NCBI RefSeq assembly: GCF_003096035.1
Contig: NZ_CP029186.1
Span: 310,001-374,000 of the forward strand
Reading direction: 5' to 3'
Length of the DNA: 64,000 nucleotides
Origin: Flavobacterium album
GTDB lineage: Bacteria; Bacteroidota; Bacteroidia; Flavobacteriales; Flavobacteriaceae
Made by a program: the position numbers and the translations under genes. Shown piece by piece: positions 60,429 through 64,000 of this stretch (its first letter is position 1; every line of letters begins with the position of its first letter). The notes beneath the pieces were generated by a model that made no database searches, was not told where the DNA came from, and saw only the letters and a list, made by a program, of their open reading frames with translations.

Positions 60429-61586
60429 ATGTCGAACAGCACTACCGAAAAATTTTATTCCGCACTTCATTTGAACAGGATGCCATTGAGCCGACTGATC
60501 GCCAATGAAAAATTGTTCATCCCCGTGCCCGATGACTGGCATGTAGTGATCACCGACATTAAAAGCTCTACACAGGCGGTTATGACAGGGCGGCATGAAG
60601 ATGTGAACCTCATTGCTACCGGTAGTATTGTATTGGTACTCAATATTGCTTTCGGGATGGATATTGCCGTGCCCTTCTTTTTTGGTGGCGATGGCGCTAC
60701 CTTTCTCATTCCCGGCAGCCTTTTGAGTAAAGTCATGCAGGCACTGGCGCTTTACCGCAGCAATACGCTCGGTAATTTTAATTTGGAGCTTCGTACGGGC
60801 ACAATACCCGTTAAGCAAATTTATGCCGCCGGACATAGTATCAACATCACAAAATACAGTAGTTCAAAGACGTTTTCTATTCCGGTAGTTTTGGGAGGCG
60901 GGCTGGATTATGCCGAGAAGATCATTAAGGGAGACGGCTACCTGCTTTCTGGCCATGAGTCCGCTGCTAATGAATTAGATCTTACCGGAATGCAATGCCG
61001 TTGGGACAAAATCCCCCCACCTTCTGATAAAGAGGAGATCGTAACGCTGCTGGTTGTTTCGCGCAATGTGGAGCACCAGCCCATAGCTTTTAAAAAAGTG
61101 CTCGAAAAGATGGATGCGCTGTATGGCCCGCCAGATAAGAGGCAGCCTATATCCGTAGGGAAGCTGAAACTGAAAACCACATTTGGCCGGCTAGGCAACG
61201 AAATGCGTGCCCGGCTCGGCGGCATTAAATGGTTCAGGTTGCTGAGCACGTGGCTGATAACATTGTATGGCTTCTTTTGGTTCAGTACCGAAAGAGGCAA
61301 AAATTACCTGAAGAGCCTTGTAGAAATGTCGGATACGCTTGTTATCGACGGAAAAATAAACACCGTAATAACCGGTTCTGCAAAACAACGTGAGGCGTTG
61401 CAAAAGCTATTGGATGCCATGGAATCTGACGGCGAGATCTTTTACGGCCTGCATGTGAGCAGTGCCTCCATCATGTCGTGCTACGTACGCAACCTTGAGG
61501 ATGGGCACATTCATTTTGTCGATGGTTCTGAAGGTGGTTACACACAGGCCGCAAAAATGCTGAAGGGAAAACTCAGCAACGTTTGA
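60429..61586 (+). CDS. DUF3095-type protein with class III nucleotide-cyclase-like core
   Basis: A 385-residue protein. VVITDIKSSTQAVM (Asp43) and FFFGGDGATFLIPGSLL (Asp88) are placed like the two metal-binding segments of class III adenylate/guanylate cyclases (FTDIxxST and GDGxxxxF). The central region GYLLSGHESAANELDLTGMQ, and CRWDKIPPPSDKEEIVTLLV, recalls the DUF3095 family. A hydrophobic stretch WLITLYGFFWF may touch the membrane. The C-terminus reads SGEIFYGLHVSSAS-like and ends with HIHFVDGSEGGYTQAAKML. Cyclase activity is unproven; substrate-specifying residues cannot be assigned by eye. Confidence 0.75.
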   Translation: MSNSTTEKFYSALHLNRMPLSRLIANEKLFIPVPDDWHVVITDIKSSTQAVMTGRHEDVNLIATGSIVLVLNIAFGMDIAVPFFFGGDGATFLIPGSLLSKVMQALALYRSNTLGNFNLELRTGTIPVKQIYAAGHSINITKYSSSKTFSIPVVLGGGLDYAEKIIKGDGYLLSGHESAANELDLTGMQCRWDKIPPPSDKEEIVTLLVVSRNVEHQPIAFKKVLEKMDALYGPPDKRQPISVGKLKLKTTFGRLGNEMRARLGGIKWFRLLSTWLITLYGFFWFSTERGKNYLKSLVEMSDTLVIDGKINTVITGSAKQREALQKLLDAMESDGEIFYGLHVSSASIMSCYVRNLEDGHIHFVDGSEGGYTQAAKMLKGKLSNV

Positions 61587-61614
61587 TCATACCGTTTTAA
61601 ATTCATGGAGCTGC

Positions 61615-61644
61615 TTGCAGGATAGGACAGAAAAATTACCTTTG
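61615..61644 (+). promoter_or_regulatory. Consensus promoter of the SBBP-repeat gene
   Basis: TTG at 61615-61617, 19 bases, TACCTTTG at 61637-61644: a full match to the Bacteroidetes TTG-N19-TAnnTTTG promoter, 18 bases before the ATG. Confidence 0.8.
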
Positions 61645-61662
61645 CTGCCTTATTAGTTCGCT

Positions 61663-64000
61663 ATGAATAAAACTATTATATTATTTTTCTTATTTGCCAT
61701 ACATAACCTCTATTCACAGGAAAGCCTAAAAGACAATTCAGTTGGTTTCGTTGAGAATAAAGGCCAGATCATAAACCAAGATAATAAGATCAATAAAGAA
61801 GTATGCTATCTGCTGGCTACTCCCGGCCTTAACGTGCAGTTAAGAAAAACCGGCTTTTCTTATGATTTTTATGAGGCTAGTAAAAAATCTGCGGCTATTA
61901 AAAGTACCAATAAGAATTTTATAGGGGCAGATTACCCCGTTTTTGATGAAATAAGCAACTATAAAATCCACCGGGTTGATTTTGACTTCCAAAATATAAA
62001 TCCAAATTCCAAAATTATAGCGCTTGGTAAATGTGAAGGGTACGACAATTTTTATAACCTGCCCTATAGTGGCGGTGTAACTAACGTTTTTAAATATAAG
62101 GAGATACTTTACAAAGACATCTACAAAAATATAGACCTGCATTTCTTTATTCCTGAAGACCGCAGCAAGCCTGTGGAATATAACTTTATAATACATGAAG
62201 GCGGAAATATTGATGATATTAAATTCAGGATTTCCGGGGCTAAAACACAACTGGACGGCAATTCCATAAAAATTAAATTACGTTTTGGCGAAATGAAGGA
62301 AACCATCCCATTAAGCTGGACAGAAGGAGATACACGTGAACCCATAAGCATAAACTACAGGAACATCAGTAAAAACAGCTATGGCCTTGCATTTGCCGGA
62401 GCAACGCCTGTCAGCAAAAAAATAATAATTGACCCTGTGCCAGTAAGGATTTGGGGGAGTTATTTTGGAGGTAATGAGACCGCTTTTCCATACAAAGCGA
62501 CATCAGACCTTTCAAATAATTTTTATATTATTGGTTCTACTTCCAGCGCAACTAACATAGCGACATCAGGAGCACATCAATCAACAATGATTGGGGATTC
62601 AGATGGATATATTGTCAAATTTGACACTAACGGCCAACGGGTTTGGGGAACTTATTACCCTGTTATCCCGGCGGATATTGTTACTGATTCGCAACTTAAC
62701 GTTATATTTTGCGGTGCTACAAATTCTTCTTCGAATAATATCACATCACCCGGTTCCTACCAAGAGGTAAAAAATCCCACCTACAGCGATATGTTCGCTG
62801 TAAAGCTCAATTCTTCAGGAATACGGGTTTGGGGGACTTTTTATGGTGGTATTGGAGGCGAAAGCTGCTATTCCCTTGATGTAGATGACAACAATGACGA
62901 TATCTATTTAGGAGGCGGATCAGGCAGCCTTCAAAATGTCGCGAGCCCAGGCAGTTACCAGGAAGTATTCGGCGGTGATGCTGATGGGCTACTAGTCAAA
63001 TTTTCTCCTGGTGGCCAAAGGATATGGGCAACCTATTTCGGGGGACACAAGCCGATGAGATTATGAGTACACAAGTGGCAGCTGACGGAAATGTATATAT
63101 AGCAGGAACAGGAAGAAGTACTAATGGCATTTCAACTCCCGGCGCATATAAAGAAGTAACTGATGGTGATGGATTTATTGCAAAATTTGACAGTTCGGGC
63201 GCACGCATTTGGGGCACTTATATTGGCGGAGAAAATTATGATGCCATTTTTAGAGGAAAATTGGCAGGAAATAATTTTTGTGTTCAGGGCATAACTACCA
63301 GTCTAACTAATATTGGTACTCCCAATGCCTTTAATTCATCCTATCAGCAATCTTCTGACTTATCAAACTATTTCATAATCAATTTTGATGTATCTACACA
63401 GCAAGTGATTTGGGGCACATATTTTACAAGCCAGATAACCGACCTTTTCGTAACCCCTAACAATGAAGTTTATTTTTGTGGCGATACACACGCTACAACA
63501 GGAATCTCAACACCTGACTCGTATATGCCTGTTAAAGGGCCCTATATTAAATCATTTTTAATCAAGTTGAATAATATAGGCCAAAGAATATGGGGAACGT
63601 ACTATGGCGGAAATATGGGCGAACAAATTTGTTTTTTGGCGGTAGATACATTGGGCGATATATATATGCATGGAATGTGTAATCAAAGTACAACCGGTAT
63701 CGCGACCGAAAATGCTTTTCAATCCTCCATTCCCCCAGGAACGATGAGCACTTATATTGTTAAGTTCAGGGACTGCGCCTCTGCAAGTACCGTTTCATCA
63801 AATTCGCCTCTATGCATAGGGCAAAACATTGAACTTCATGCCCAGGGTGGCACCAATTATTTATGGACAGGCCCTAATGGCTTTACATCGACAGAGCAAA
63901 ACCCGGTCATTCCTATGGCTGCAGCAGTAAATAACGGTACCTATTCCTGCTTCATATCGGGTACAGGGTGCGATGCAACAGTAACCACAGATATTGTTGT
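61663..64000 (+). pseudogene. SBBP-repeat surface protein with Ig-like domain, frameshifted and truncated by the window
   Basis: Signal peptide (ending NLYSQ), then GFVENKGQIINQDNKINKEV, the DUF7948-type opening found before SBBP beta-propeller repeats. Repeats of the form RxWGTYYGG...YLGG...A/GSYQEV follow, each with VKFxxxGxR. The first frame stops at 63066 (TYFGGHKPMRL). The homology continues without a gap in frame +3 from about 63045 (ADEIMSTQVAADGNVYIAGT) to the window edge, ending in an Ig-like module (YLWTGPNGFTSTEQNPVIPM). One base appears to be missing in the G-run 63040-63044 (GGGGG where GGGGGG would restore the frame). It could be a true disruption, a phase-variable tract or an assembly error. 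Probable T9SS cargo. Confidence 0.8.

Overview
The window reads as a chromosomal segment of a member of the Flavobacteriaceae, most likely Flavobacterium or a close relative. The evidence is the type IX secretion and gliding genes (porU, porV and gldJ next to murF, with cdd and pdhA/pdhC close by), two very large secreted proteins with C-terminal sorting domains, few Shine-Dalgarno sites, and promoters with the Bacteroidetes -7 box TAnnTTTG, some paired with an upstream TTG at about 19 bases. No rRNA, tRNA, CRISPR array, transposase or prophage gene was seen. Most of it is housekeeping sequence with a few accessory pockets.

Layout. 1-8 kb: the 3' end of a sorbosone-type sugar dehydrogenase, a TonB-dependent receptor, a small HEAT-like protein, a dicarboxylate symporter, an MFS exporter and a GH130 enzyme. 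8.2-12.3 kb: purK and purE, an antitoxin-like orphan and an M3 dipeptidase. 12.4-17.8 kb is the main accessory pocket: a tiny secreted metzincin-like protein; a GbsR/MarR regulator with a candidate operator repeated before the next gene; five small membrane proteins, two of them tandem paralogues; a methyltransferase; and, convergent, a small membrane protein and a UbiA-like protein. 17.9-23.4 kb: gcvP, an ATP-grasp protein ending in a 58-bp perfect palindrome, a group III truncated haemoglobin and a ketoacyl synthase III. 23.6-28.5 kb: envelope genes (flippase, two GT2 glycosyltransferases, Mla-type ABC permease and ATPase). 28.5-29.1 kb: a gene-free stretch with a MITE-like palindromic element.

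29-38.5 kb: two paralogous giant secreted proteins on the minus strand. They differ in length by about one repeat unit, 3 versus 2 copies of a ~163-residue module. 38.7-44.4 kb: manC, SprT-like, SDR, M28 peptidase, HxlR regulator, divergent SDR plus NTF2-like protein, and AlkB. 44.5-47.3 kb: pdhC and pdhA. 47.6-58.2 kb: S41 peptidase, cdd, porV, porU, gldJ and murF. 58.4-64 kb: an unrecognised exported protein, a DUF3095/class III cyclase-like protein, and an SBBP-repeat surface protein whose frame is broken by one base at a G-run and which runs off the window.

How it fits together. PorU and PorV form the attachment step of the type IX system, GldJ belongs to the gliding motor, and the two giant proteins are probable cargo encoded 13-20 kb away. 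The SBBP protein at the right edge carries the same Ig-like module as the giants. The best candidates for something undescribed are the GbsR-controlled membrane cassette with its duplicated operator, the mini-metzincin beside it, and the cyclase-like/exported-protein pair near 60 kb.
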